Shown: positions 27,401-36,156, numbered from the stretch's first letter. The stretch: 64,000 nucleotides of DNA from an uncultured Ulvibacter sp. (GCA_938041335.1 CALIAF010000008.1:1-64000), one strand, 5' to 3'. The notes: generated by a model from the sequence alone, not told the origin. Translations and numbers: made by a program.

Positions 27401-29103
27401 TCCGTTATTGTTAACCCATTTCCAGACCCTATGTCTGACACGTTTACATCTACTGTAAACTCGGCTGGGTCATCACAATCACCAATAACTGTATAGGTAG
27501 CTTCTGGCTCAGTACATTCAAGACAAATAACAGTATAATCTATTGGCTCATCAATATTCCCGTCTGCACAACTCACGCTTTGATCACTTTGTATTAAAAA
27601 TGAGATAGAGTTACCTGATGCTGTAAAAACAAGACCGGTTAAGTCTCCGTTATTCCCGTTAGGACTCGCTGCATTTAGATTTGTAATTCCATCAGAATCT
27701 AATACGATTAATACATCGTCAGGATCCTCTACAATACCAGAATTAATTACAAGACGCAATGGGAAAGCCGTATCTCCTTGAAAGAAGTTTTGAAATGTAC
27801 TGTCATTATCATAGCAATACGAGCTATTAAAGTTACCATCTGCACAAACAATATCAACCAAACCTTCACGAATACATAGGTCAAAAGTCACATCATTTGT
27901 AATTCCATTTGCAGCGGTATAAACTCTAATAAAATAAGTTTGTCCTACTATAAGGCCTTGCACTGTACTTTGATCTCCATCACTACAAGCAATTTCAACT
28001 AAAGCATCACAAGTACCTTCATATACTCCGTGCACTAAATCATCAGGAGCGCCCATAATATTTTGTAATTCTATAATCTGAATTTCAGATAATGCAACAA
28101 ACTCAAACCAGACATCGTCGTTAGCAACTCCTGGGCATGCAGTAGCCACATTAGAACCTGTAGCACCAGCCAATGTACCTTGTGTAATCAAATTACAAAA
28201 CTCATCTGGATTAACTACAGCGTCTATCGCCTGATCACATTCATCATTTATAGGTGGTGGTGGTGGTGTTGTACATGTTATTGTTAATTCATAATCTCCA
28301 GTAGAGCTTCCAAACCCAAATACATAAATTAGGTAATTGGTAGATGCATCTGACACGAATGTAAATTCAGATTGCAATCCACATGAATCATCATTACCAC
28401 CTACACAGGCCAAAGAAAAGCAATTACCTGAGTATACTCTAATTTTGGTATCATAGTTAGACCCACCACATAAAGAGAGATCAATAATATCTCCATTACC
28501 CATAAAACTATACCAATTTCCTGGAGCTCCGTTTGGAGTACCACAACCATCTTCTGGAGAAGTTGCATTAGTAGAATTATCTGTAAAACCTGTAACTACA
28601 TCACCGCAGCTAATGGGTATTGCATCTTCACACAAATCATTTTCTGTAGGTGGTGGTGGTGGTGCACAAGTAACTTCTATAGTATAGTCTCCTACGGCTG
28701 TATTAAACCCAAAAACGTAGAATAAGTAATTAGTACTAGCATCACTAGTAAAAGTAATTTCTGATTGCGCGCCACAGTCATCGTCTGTACCATCAATACA
28801 AGCCGGACCGTTACAGTTTCCTGAAAAAATTTGAAGTTTGGTATCATACGTTGAGGCACAAAGGGATACCGTAATATTATCTCCAGTACCTGCAAAAGAG
28901 TACCAAACTCCTGGTGCCGCTTCTCCTGTACCACAAAAAGCAGTGATTTCACCTATTTCTGTTGCCTCGGTAGTGCTTCCCATAACTAGATCACCACAAA
29001 CAATGACAGCGGCATTTTCACACAAGTCATTCGCTGGTACTTGAGCAAAAGTTATAAAAGAAGAGAAAATAAAAGTAAGTCCTAGGAGTAAATTTTTTAT
29101 CAT
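24409..29103 (-). CDS. Giant secreted protein with type B T9SS sorting domain, paralogue of the 1257-residue neighbour
   Basis: A 1564-residue surface protein. Signal peptide (LLGLTFIFSSFITFAQ), then three N-terminal repeats of the same NDLCE...NYLFYVFGF type as the neighbour, with Pro-rich hinges near residues 150 and 281. A long middle follows with a nidogen/lectin-like stretch (FTFNYFGTDYSSLVIGPNGQISF ... VLNFNEVEHFGG), a carbohydrate-binding-like jelly roll (DYFFVVWATTMYDTDSN...AIDDIGLYFEGTPP) and Ig/PKD-like repeats. The end (GISPNGDGMNDTLDLQFL...IFNRHGRAIYE) is the type B sorting domain. The 119-base gap to the next gene has no terminator, so it may be co-transcribed with the PorP partner. 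Adhesin role is inferred. Confidence 0.9.
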   Translation of the reverse strand: MIKNLLLGLTFIFSSFITFAQVPANDLCENAAVIVCGDLVMGSTTEATEIGEITAFCGTGEAAPGVWYSFAGTGDNITVSLCASTYDTKLQIFSGNCNGPACIDGTDDDCGAQSEITFTSDASTNYLFYVFGFNTAVGDYTIEVTCAPPPPPTENDLCEDAIPISCGDVVTGFTDNSTNATSPEDGCGTPNGAPGNWYSFMGNGDIIDLSLCGGSNYDTKIRVYSGNCFSLACVGGNDDSCGLQSEFTFVSDASTNYLIYVFGFGSSTGDYELTITCTTPPPPPINDECDQAIDAVVNPDEFCNLITQGTLAGATGSNVATACPGVANDDVWFEFVALSEIQIIELQNIMGAPDDLVHGVYEGTCDALVEIACSDGDQSTVQGLIVGQTYFIRVYTAANGITNDVTFDLCIREGLVDIVCADGNFNSSYCYDNDSTFQNFFQGDTAFPLRLVINSGIVEDPDDVLIVLDSDGITNLNAASPNGNNGDLTGLVFTASGNSISFLIQSDQSVSCADGNIDEPIDYTVICLECTEPEATYTVIGDCDDPAEFTVDVNVSDIGSGNGLTITDDQGSAPQNIAAAGIVTFGPYTANDTVVTFSLDPGDPNCVITSEAFTFACLIECYDILIVSEDMEIDCEQNCVDLEASFVSGSLPGLSTTSYEINGPICDVPPIDGGTPTNIIDDDEWSGVINIPFTFNYFGTDYSSLVIGPNGQISFDLTLAGGFNGWNSGPGDQLPVTNGNFPLNTIYGAYHDMDPNEIPDPAQINYFISGEPGSRLFVLNFNEVEHFGGACNPGFTTTQQIILFEGLNIIDVNLINKPSCPGWNDGLATLGLMGNDLTEFSVPDGRNTGAWEATNETWRFIPNGPVDPAISTTFEWQDEDGTVLGTDLMITVCPETSSATYSAVLTTIDADGVEAVYSEDVVITRTTTCGDFDCTDAQFFEGFGQGTSPVDHAFLPAPFVFDGSGQLDEAEYSVQNGLSPINNGWHVGLEDHTEDDTDGNALIINASNSPAGSEFYRREITVVPNTDYFFVVWATTMYDTDSNICPGTGDPTNFDYRFETSGGATLASSNTGDIENQSDVDWQRFVLEFNSGTNTTLELVLENVVFGACGNDYAIDDIGLYFEGTPPDIEMPDDIIGCDDDEDGFAIYDLTTQNDMILNGLSPADFTITFYTTEDDAMNGENAIADPTMYTNMVDPETIWVRVERLNQPNCFSITQFNIEIGLNIDLGINLPALFEICSNEDFPAIDGTPTNPDVDLTGVTYEWQDAAGTVVSTDAIFVPTAAGVYTLEVFAPVCGTNVYTTEVTVFDAPILDLGMDESFCEGDDPFEIVPNISGDTTGITYLWSTGETTPTITVDTTGLYTLTIMVDVCTVESSIGIEYLANPIVTLGADFQTCPDMDTTIFATVDVDGDLAYEWLDQDGNIIPNETGSSIIVQVPAGTIGATAYTVNVLNGTCIGTDTIDISLYDVDNCIISEGISPNGDGMNDTLDLQFLDDRSGIELFQIFNRHGRAIYEQLDYVNQWGGQTNEGDELPTGTYFYVIMLENDDPAYGREVSGWVYLNRED

Positions 29104-29529
29104 GATAGTCTACCTAATAAATTTTTAAGAGCACTAAAATATTGAAAATTTAGGACTAACAACAATTAGTTAGACAAAATTGTTGTACTGTGAGATAATT
29201 AGGATAAAGTGTGAAAGAAATGTTAACAATGAACCAGAAATATGAGAATTTTAAGAGCACTTCAAAAATTCTAATGAATTTTTAGACGCTTTAAATTAAT
29301 TAAAATTAACACTATTTAAACGAGTCATTTTAATATTTATTCAATCTAACAATTGATAAGGTAACAATTATCAGTGGTGATCTGAGGGCAAAAAAACTTT
29401 ACAATAAAAGTGTTGAAAAATTGAATGAAAACTGATAATGATATTTATACTACATATTTTACATACGGATGGCAATAATGAACTAATGAATCGCAATACA
29501 CGTGTAAGCTGAATTATAAGCCTGGATAT
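29104..29529. other. AT-rich upstream region of the 1564-residue gene, with repeats
   Basis: No gene seen. It carries an 8-bp inverted repeat CAACAATT...AATTGTTG (29160-29185), about 57 bases upstream of the giant gene's start and so possibly an operator. It also has a 13-bp exact direct repeat TTTTAAGAGCACT at 29123-29135 and 29249-29261. The great length of this leader region suggests regulated expression. Confidence 0.5.
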
Positions 29530-29709
29530 TTAATGAGGTAAATCCTTTAAAAAACACTTTGACACTAAGGCATATACTTTGTTCTTTTTAGTAATGTTTT
29601 TACCATAAAGACGTGCTTCCTTAATTTTATGAAGAATATGAATTATACCTCCTATTATTGCAAAGAACAGCAAAAGTGTTAGTACATAAAGAAAAAAACT
29701 GGTTAGCAT
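29530..29709 (-). CDS. Small single-pass membrane protein (59 residues)
   Basis: Too short for the supplied ORF track. Read on the minus strand from ATG at 29709 it gives MLTSFFLYVLTLLLFFAIIG and continues GIIHILHKIKEARLYGKNITKKNKVYALVSKCFLKDLPH, then TAA. One strong N-terminal membrane helix (about residues 4-26) is followed by a basic cytoplasmic tail with a single Cys, the positive-inside layout of a genuine small inner-membrane protein. No family recognised. It lies alone in a long spacer between the giant T9SS gene and the EEP nuclease, on the same strand as both. Confidence 0.5.
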   Translation of the reverse strand: MLTSFFLYVLTLLLFFAIIGGIIHILHKIKEARLYGKNITKKNKVYALVSKCFLKDLPH

Positions 29710-29829
29710 AGCACAAGTATACCGAGATCAGAATAGAATTCTATTAATCATAAAGAATAAAGACTGTTGCTAAAGGTTGTTTTCGTTAAACACCAAATCA
29801 ACTGCGACAAAAGACATTTGTATTAATTG

Positions 29830-30765
29830 TTATGTAATTTCAAAAATTCCATATACTGGAAAATGATCACTCACACCACCTAAATACTTTGGCCCTGCAT
29901 AAGTTCTAAAGGGATTGCCCTTGTATTTACCTTCTCGAATCACAACCGAAGCGGCATTAAATATAGCTGCTTTCTCAAAAGAAAATGGGTTATCGTAAGT
30001 TTTCATAAAATTATTTGAAACCAAAATCTGGTCAAATAAATTCCATTGTCCTTTGTATGAAGTGCTTCCCTGATCACGAGTTAGTAACATTTGCATTGGA
30101 TTGTAAAAATCGGCGTCCATTAAATGCGTAACGCTATTACTTTGTGGGTCATCATTAAAATCACCCATCACAATAATTCGTGCTTCGGGTTCTGTGCTTT
30201 TTATTTTTGAAATTACCTCTCTATTTTTCTTAGCAGCTGCTAATCGTTTAGGGGCGGTTTCCTTTTCACCCGCTCGTCTAGATGGCCAGTGATTTACTAA
30301 TACATGTACTCGTTGTCCTTCAAGCTCTCCTGTAACATGTAATATATCACGAGTAAAATCTGGTTTGCCTTGGGAAGTTTCTAAAGGTAAAAAAACGGCC
30401 TCACTTGACAACACTTTAAAAAAGGCAGATCTATATAGTAACGCCGTGTCAATGCCTCGCTCATCTGGAGCATCAAAATGCACAAAAGAATACCCTAACT
30501 CCTTTAAATGTGGAGCGTCCACCAATCGCTGCATTACACTTGCATTTTCTACCTCGGCAACGCCAACTAATACTGGCTTGTACGGATTATCCCCTTGCCC
30601 AATACTCGTAATGACACTTCCTAATTTTCGGACTTTTGAAGCCAGCCTATGTTCCGTCCATTTAGCATCGCCTTTAGGAGTAAATGTGTCATCCATTTTT
30701 TCAGGATCATTGACAGTATCAAAAAGGTTCTCTAGATTATAAAAAGCAATGGTGTAGCGACTCAT
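29830..30765 (-). CDS. Endonuclease/exonuclease/phosphatase (EEP) family protein
   Basis: A 311-residue EEP-fold metal-dependent hydrolase. Motifs in order: FYNLENLFDTVNDP (metal-site Asn and Glu), VLVGVAEVEN with the catalytic Glu, DTALLYRS, HVLVNHWPSRR with the active-site His, VMGDFNDDPQS with the Asp/Asn pair, and VSDHFPVYGIFE at the C-terminus. No signal peptide is seen, so it is probably cytoplasmic. Substrate (DNA, RNA or a phosphorylated small molecule) cannot be decided. It is divergent from hflX; the spacer holds an inverted pair of the window's repeated 10-mer. Confidence 0.9.
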   Translation of the reverse strand: MSRYTIAFYNLENLFDTVNDPEKMDDTFTPKGDAKWTEHRLASKVRKLGSVITSIGQGDNPYKPVLVGVAEVENASVMQRLVDAPHLKELGYSFVHFDAPDERGIDTALLYRSAFFKVLSSEAVFLPLETSQGKPDFTRDILHVTGELEGQRVHVLVNHWPSRRAGEKETAPKRLAAAKKNREVISKIKSTEPEARIIVMGDFNDDPQSNSVTHLMDADFYNPMQMLLTRDQGSTSYKGQWNLFDQILVSNNFMKTYDNPFSFEKAAIFNAASVVIREGKYKGNPFRTYAGPKYLGGVSDHFPVYGIFEIT

Positions 30766-30827
30766 GATTTTAAAAAAGTTTTCAGTGAAAATAGCGGTGG
30801 CAGTAACATGTAATTACTAGCTTTTTG

Positions 30828-30861
30828 CTTCGGAAATATACAACCTTTAAAATTTCCGAAG
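30828..30861. repeat. Inverted pair of the repeated 10-mer CTTCGGAAAT / ATTTCCGAAG
   Basis: CTTCGGAAAT (30828-30837) and its exact inverse complement ATTTCCGAAG (30852-30861) are separated by 14 bases, forming a perfect 10-bp hairpin arm. It lies in the divergent spacer, so it is not after either gene. It is built from two copies of the word enriched across the window. Confidence 0.85.
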
Positions 30862-30917
30862 AAAAGAAATTGCTCTCTTGACTTAAGTTCATCTTCGCCT
30901 TCGATTTTGAGTTAGGT

Positions 30918-30950
30918 TTTGATTTCATTTTAGATTTCATCGTATCTTTG
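30918..30950 (+). promoter_or_regulatory. hflX promoter (TTTG, 21 bases, TATCTTTG)
   Basis: TTTG at 30918-30921, a 21-base spacer, and TATCTTTG at 30943-30950 match the Bacteroidetes -33/-7 consensus. The ATG is at 30956, so the transcript should be leaderless or nearly so. Confidence 0.75.
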
Positions 30951-30955
30951 CCTAT

Positions 30956-32167
30956 ATGCTAGACGAAAAGAAAATAGAATACGAAAAAACCATTCTCATT
31001 GGTGTCATAACACAAGACCAAAATGAAGAGAAATCTAAAGAATATCTTGATGAATTAGAGTTCTTAGCCTACACGGCAGGTGGCGAGGTGAAGAAACGAT
31101 TTACACAAAAGATGTCATCTGCTAACCCAAAAACTTTTGTGGGTGCAGGGAAAATGGAAGAAATACAAGCATATATAGAAACGCATAATATTGGCACGGC
31201 TATTTTTGATGATGAGTTGAGCCCAGGACAACAACGTAACATAGAAAAAATACTGGAGTGTAAAATCATAGATCGCACCTACCTTATCCTAGATATTTTT
31301 GCACAACGAGCACAAACAAGTTATGCACGCACTCAAGTAGAATTAGCACAATATCAATATCTTCTGCCACGATTAACCGGATTATGGACACACCTTGAAC
31401 GCCAGCGTGGTGGTATAGGAATGCGTGGACCAGGAGAGACCGAGATAGAAACTGATAGACGTATTGTGCGCGATCGCATCACGCTCTTAAAGAAAAAAAT
31501 GCTCGCCATTGACAAACAGATGGCCACACAACGTGGCAACAGAAAATCGCTCATTAGGGTAGCGCTTGTTGGGTACACAAACGTGGGGAAATCTACTTTA
31601 ATGAATGTGATAAGTAAGAGCAAAGTATTTGCAGAAAACAAACTCTTTGCCACCTTAGATACGACGGTGCGTAAAGTAGTTATAGGCAATCTTCCCTTCT
31701 TGCTTACAGATACGGTTGGGTTTATTAGAAAATTGCCTACGCAATTAGTGGAGTCCTTTAAAAGTACACTAGACGAAGTTCGCGAAGCAGATTTATTGTT
31801 ACACGTGGTAGATATTTCGCACGAGTCTTTTGAAGATCACATAGATTCTGTAAACACTATTCTTACTGAAATTAAGAGTGCAGATAAGCCCATCGTGATG
31901 GTCTTTAATAAAATTGATGCTTATGAGCCAGAAACTATTGATGAAGACGATCTAGTCACAGAAAAGACGAAAGCACATTACACGCTAGAAGACTGGAAAC
32001 GCACGTGGATGAATACAGAAAACAATGCCGCTATCTTCATTTCTGCAACCCATAAAGAAAACTTAGATAATTTCAGAAAAATCGTTTATGACAAAGTACG
32101 TGAGTTGCACAGTACACGTTTCCCGTATAACAATTATCTATATCCTGACTATCACGAAGAAGAGTAG
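30956..32167 (+). CDS. hflX: GTPase HflX
   Basis: A 403-residue HflX GTPase, which binds and splits 70S ribosomes and acts in stress recovery. N-terminal HflX domain: ELEFLAYTAGGEVKKRFTQKMSSANPKTFVGAGKMEEI and DELSPGQQRNIEKIL. The linker has the classic LERQRGGIGMRGPGETEIETDRR. The G domain follows with G1 GYTNVGKST (about residues 206-214), G3 DTVGFIRKLP and G4 NKID. Start chosen because an excellent promoter sits only six bases before it. No hfq or other companion is next to it. Confidence 0.96.
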   Translation: MLDEKKIEYEKTILIGVITQDQNEEKSKEYLDELEFLAYTAGGEVKKRFTQKMSSANPKTFVGAGKMEEIQAYIETHNIGTAIFDDELSPGQQRNIEKILECKIIDRTYLILDIFAQRAQTSYARTQVELAQYQYLLPRLTGLWTHLERQRGGIGMRGPGETEIETDRRIVRDRITLLKKKMLAIDKQMATQRGNRKSLIRVALVGYTNVGKSTLMNVISKSKVFAENKLFATLDTTVRKVVIGNLPFLLTDTVGFIRKLPTQLVESFKSTLDEVREADLLLHVVDISHESFEDHIDSVNTILTEIKSADKPIVMVFNKIDAYEPETIDEDDLVTEKTKAHYTLEDWKRTWMNTENNAAIFISATHKENLDNFRKIVYDKVRELHSTRFPYNNYLYPDYHEEE

Positions 32168-32415
32168 AATGATTTTAGATTGTGGATTGACGATTTTTGG
32201 TTGTTGATTTTCTCCTTCGGAAATTTTAAACGTTAAAAACCTGCAACAAATTTAAAGTGTTGTTCTAGTCATTGCCCTTTGACTCCCGATAACTATCTGG
32301 ACATGGTGACTTTTATTTTAAATCACAGTCGTGCTGAGCCTTTCAAAGTACATCAACAGCAGTCAATTTTCTGGTATTAGCCCTTTTTTACAATTCGCCA
32401 CTCACTGCTCAATAC

Positions 32416-33219
32416 TCACAACTCACTCAAAAATTTATAGCCAAGCAACATCTTCAAGTTTATCGAATCAACTTGCTTATAAGCAACATCAGCATCATCT
32501 GCAAAAGTGGGTGGTTCTAAGCCCAGTACTTCGGCTTTGGCAGTATAGTACTCTTTTTTTAAGGGGTGTGCAGGGTGCACGGCGTTAAATATTTTACCAA
32601 ATTTTTGTTGTTTTATTATTTCAGAAAGAACCCCGATACAATCGTCACGATGTATCAAGTTAACAGGAGCACTGCCTCCTCCTAAGTTTTTTCTGCCAGC
32701 GAGAAATTTTACCGGCTGGCGAGATCCACCATAAAGGCCTCCAAAGCGAACAACACTCGTTTGTAAAGTTGGTGCGTTAAAAAACAATTGCTCGACTTGA
32801 AAAAGCTGACGTCCCGCATCGTGTTCTGGCGCAGGTAGATCTCGTTCTGTCACTATTGCTTGACCGTCGCCATAGACCGATGTACTGCTAATAAAAATAA
32901 CTTCTGAAACGCCACTTGCTTGAACCTCTTTTAAAAAATGAGACATCTTACCCACATAATTGGATCCCGAGTTTCTGCGGAGTCCTGGCGGAATCATAAT
33001 GACCAAAATAGCCGCATCCTTTAGCAAGCCTTGTGGCGAACCTATTACTCCTTCTTCTGTCAAATTTACCTCGTAAGCATCCATACCCTTTGTCTGCAAA
33101 GTACTCGCCTTCTTTACTGAAGTCACAGATCCTTTAACGCGATAACCAAGTGTCATTAATTGTTGTGCCAGCGGCATCCCTAACCAGCCTAAACCAGCAA
33201 TTGCAATGGTATTACTCAT
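32416..33219 (-). CDS. NAD(P)-dependent epimerase/reductase-like (extended SDR) protein
   Basis: A 267-residue Rossmann-fold protein with an N-terminal dinucleotide site GLGWLGMPLAQQL and the atypical-SDR pattern VIFISSTSVYGDG, where Ser/Tyr would be catalytic. VVRFGGLYGGSRQPVKFLAGRKNLGGG and NLIHRDDCIGVL match YeeZ-type SDR proteins. It begins one base before the stop codon of the upstream M28 peptidase gene (stop at 33220), so the two are probably co-transcribed. The C-terminus FADDADVAYKQVDSINLKMLLGYKF is complete. Substrate unknown. Confidence 0.85.
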   Translation of the reverse strand: MSNTIAIAGLGWLGMPLAQQLMTLGYRVKGSVTSVKKASTLQTKGMDAYEVNLTEEGVIGSPQGLLKDAAILVIMIPPGLRRNSGSNYVGKMSHFLKEVQASGVSEVIFISSTSVYGDGQAIVTERDLPAPEHDAGRQLFQVEQLFFNAPTLQTSVVRFGGLYGGSRQPVKFLAGRKNLGGGSAPVNLIHRDDCIGVLSEIIKQQKFGKIFNAVHPAHPLKKEYYTAKAEVLGLEPPTFADDADVAYKQVDSINLKMLLGYKFLSEL

Positions 33220-35577
33220 TTACTGCAATATCATTGGTGATGAAAGAGAATCATTTTTTTGCAACACCATACTATCTAGTTCAAATGTCTTTCTGGTAAT
33301 AATGGCATCTGTATTCACAAAAGGCATAGGCATCATATGATCAGGTCTTTTGTTGATACTAAACTGCGGGTGTGTCAATAAATCATAAGAATATTCCATC
33401 ACCGTAAAGCGAGGCATTTCAGTAGTTCTAGTGCTATATTTTAACTCTAGAGAATCCGTATCTGCGACAAAGTAGCGTAATAAACGGTTGCTTATTCTAT
33501 CTGTAAAACCGCTTATCGCCGTGTCCTGAGAAACCTGCTGCCCGTTAATCTCTAGGGTCTCAAAATTAAATGCTTTGTCAAGATACACAAAGAGTTCGTG
33601 TGTGTTTCGTTGCGGCACAATAGTTACTGTAGTGGTACGATGATCTAGTGCAATAGAATCTGCATCCAATCTAATAGTTGCTGCCGCTATCTCTTTTGCG
33701 GGTGCTTTGTTTGCATAAGAGAATCCTCCATTATACTTGCTTCCGGCTGCACTTTCAATATACTTTGAAGCCTTTTCTGGAGTATCGCCTAAATACCCTT
33801 TGGTCCACTCATCAAGATTCGTGTCATAGGTGAGCCAATAGTTTTCATTTTTGTCTTGATCTTGATAATATAATAGACTGTTAGGTTTTTTACGATCTTC
33901 TGTATAATCGCTTTTAGCGTGCGCAATAATAAAGCAACCTATCGCCATCACAAAAGTGAACATGGCAATAAAGTTTTTCCAGCGATAAAAACCGACTACA
34001 GGAACTAATAAACCGAAAGTTAGAACGGTAAAAACACTGGTTAATACCAACATTTTTAAACCAAGACCCACTGGAAAAAACTGAATGAGTGGTGAAAAGA
34101 AAAATAGTGCTGGCACACTCAATAGTGTGAGTAATAATAAACTTGGTTTTTCTTGACGTATAAGCACATAAAATGACAACAAACCGAAGAAAACAGGAAT
34201 AATCCAATACGCAGCACCTTTTAAAATAACAGCAACGGCAACATTAATTATTAACCAGAACACTAGTGGTGCCACGTAATAACTTACTACGTGATGCTTT
34301 GTTTTGTACTTCTTATACACTTTAAAACAGATGGCTAAACTTAACAGTACAAAAAATGCAATATACCAGTGCCCGTTATAGGTAAATCCATGCTGTATAT
34401 CGTTGTATTGAGGATACACTGCTTTTAAGATGGTCCAACCAAAATAACCAACCACACCAGAGATAACTAGTGATACTAAAAATGCACCAAAACCTCTAAA
34501 GATTTCTTTTGTTTTTAATCGTCCTTTCTTAATACCTAAAAGAAGTAGTATTATAAAAATGACAACTGCAATGATGAGCATTGGGATGACCCAAGAAAAA
34601 GGATAGCTTATCATTTTTACCAAAGGAGCGTTTACATAAACGTAATCTTCTTCTGCCTTTAAACCAGATAGATCTACTTCGGTAAAATGGTGTAATAAAG
34701 GGAGTAAATAACTCCCTTGATGCTGCAAGGTTTCGCGATCGAGATTCTCATAATTATCACTCTCCGTATGATAGTCAAAATGATCATCAATAAATGCAAA
34801 AAAGAAACTATCTATGTCACCATCTTCTCTAAACACTGTAGAATCTGTGTCATTAGGCAACATCTTATAGATGCTATACATTAAGGAAGAAGCCACTGGA
34901 TATTCTGGATTTGCATCAATAAATGCTTTTACAAGATTTGCATTCCCTCCATTGGTTTCCAGAATCATATTACTAGGACCGCCACTACCTCTAGCCTCAA
35001 AATTAAGTACAAGACCAATATTATCAACAAGTTCACTACTTTCTACAAAGGTTTGTGCCCCATCAAGGCCATTCTCTTCAGCATCTGTAAAGAGCACGAT
35101 GATATCATTTTTTGGTGTTTTTCCAGAAGCCTTATAGGCTCTTAAACTTTCAAGAATAGTAACTACACCACTTCCTGCATCACTCGCCCCAAAAGAAGGC
35201 ACTTTTGCGCTGTCATAATGCGACAGTAAAACCAAAGATTTTCCTTCACCACTCCCTTTTAAAACACCTACAATGTTTTTAGGTTTTACGAGGGCACGAC
35301 GCCATTGGTTCAAGTTAAATTCATCTTGAACGCGTGTTTCGAGCCCTAATGCATTCAATTCTGAAATAATATATGCTCGAACTCTTGTATGCTCGTCGCT
35401 ACCATGAAAGTGTGGTGCTTTAGTAATTTCTTTTAAAGGCACAAGGGCTCTTTCTGTAGAAAATTCAGTTTCTGCAATTGAGGCAGGAGTACCTTTTTGC
35501 GGCATTAAACTATAAAAACTATAATAAATGCAGCCTAATACAACAAGGAGTGAAATGATTCCAGCTATTCTTTTCAT
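33220..35577 (-). CDS. M28-family membrane metallopeptidase
   Basis: The ORF opens at 35691, but the first 38 codons are unlike a protein N-terminus. I start at MKRIAGIISLLVVLGCIYYS (35577), giving about 785 residues with an N-terminal signal anchor. The peptidase domain has the M28 zinc ligands: LLSHYDSAKVPSFGASDAGSG (His and bridging Asp) and LFTDAEENGLDGA (catalytic and ligand Glu). The C-terminal half has a block of about eight membrane helices (VIPMLIIAVVIFIILLLLGI, FLVSLVISGVVGYFG) and a final soluble beta domain. This matches ER-metallopeptidase-1-like M28 proteins. It is co-oriented and essentially abutting the SDR gene. Confidence 0.88.
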   Translation of the reverse strand: MKRIAGIISLLVVLGCIYYSFYSLMPQKGTPASIAETEFSTERALVPLKEITKAPHFHGSDEHTRVRAYIISELNALGLETRVQDEFNLNQWRRALVKPKNIVGVLKGSGEGKSLVLLSHYDSAKVPSFGASDAGSGVVTILESLRAYKASGKTPKNDIIVLFTDAEENGLDGAQTFVESSELVDNIGLVLNFEARGSGGPSNMILETNGGNANLVKAFIDANPEYPVASSLMYSIYKMLPNDTDSTVFREDGDIDSFFFAFIDDHFDYHTESDNYENLDRETLQHQGSYLLPLLHHFTEVDLSGLKAEEDYVYVNAPLVKMISYPFSWVIPMLIIAVVIFIILLLLGIKKGRLKTKEIFRGFGAFLVSLVISGVVGYFGWTILKAVYPQYNDIQHGFTYNGHWYIAFFVLLSLAICFKVYKKYKTKHHVVSYYVAPLVFWLIINVAVAVILKGAAYWIIPVFFGLLSFYVLIRQEKPSLLLLTLLSVPALFFFSPLIQFFPVGLGLKMLVLTSVFTVLTFGLLVPVVGFYRWKNFIAMFTFVMAIGCFIIAHAKSDYTEDRKKPNSLLYYQDQDKNENYWLTYDTNLDEWTKGYLGDTPEKASKYIESAAGSKYNGGFSYANKAPAKEIAAATIRLDADSIALDHRTTTVTIVPQRNTHELFVYLDKAFNFETLEINGQQVSQDTAISGFTDRISNRLLRYFVADTDSLELKYSTRTTEMPRFTVMEYSYDLLTHPQFSINKRPDHMMPMPFVNTDAIITRKTFELDSMVLQKNDSLSSPMILQ

Positions 35578-35694
35578 GGGTGGTAATTTGAGTTTAAAAG
35601 TACGATATTTTAAAGTTTTATTATTTCCGAAGTAAAAGCAAGGCGCAGGCTTGATATTTATTTGTAACTTAGATTCTTCTAAACTACTCAAAAT

Positions 35695-36156
35695 ATGGCA
35701 ATTAAAAGTTTTACAGGCAAACGCGCAAAACCTACAAAAGGAAGTGCATCAAACATTAAGGTTTCAGATTATATGAGTCGTAACCTCACCACATTTTCTC
35801 CTGATCAATCTGTAATGGAGGTAATGAATGTTTTGATAAAAAAGAAAATTTCTGGCGGACCCGTTGTCAATGATAAAAATGAGTTGCTCGGTATTATTTC
35901 TGAAGGAGATTGTATGAAAGAGATTAGTAATAGCCGTTATCACAACCATCCCATGCAAGATGTAAAAGTACAGGACCATATGGTGACTGCTGTAGAAACA
36001 CTAGATGGAGGTATGAATGTTTTTGATGCAGCAGATAAATTTCTTTCTTCTCGTAGAAGACGTTTTCCTATTCTAGAAAACGGAAAACTTGTGGGTATTA
36101 TTAGCCAGAAAGATGTGCTAAAGGCTGCTATTGACTTGAAAGGGCAGACTTGGTAG
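35695..36156 (+). CDS. CBS-domain pair protein
   Basis: A 153-residue protein made almost only of two CBS motifs: VSDYMSRNLTTFSPDQSVMEVMNVLIKKKISGGPVVNDKNELLGIISEGD and VQDHMVTAVETLDGGMNVFDAADKFLSSRRRRFPILENGKLVGIISQKDVL. Such stand-alone pairs bind adenosine nucleotides and act as energy sensors for a partner protein, not identified here. Cytoplasmic. It is divergent from the M28 peptidase; the spacer contains ATTTCCGAAG at 35623-35632, about 60 bases upstream of its start. Confidence 0.92.
   Translation: MAIKSFTGKRAKPTKGSASNIKVSDYMSRNLTTFSPDQSVMEVMNVLIKKKISGGPVVNDKNELLGIISEGDCMKEISNSRYHNHPMQDVKVQDHMVTAVETLDGGMNVFDAADKFLSSRRRRFPILENGKLVGIISQKDVLKAAIDLKGQTW

Noticed and set aside
28245-28270. 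Repeated GGTGGTGGT blocks (also near 23003, 23413, 23830 and 28650) as possible CRISPR or G-quadruplex repeats
   Set aside because: They are the proline codons of PPPPP hinges between protein repeats, in frame and without spacers of uniform size.
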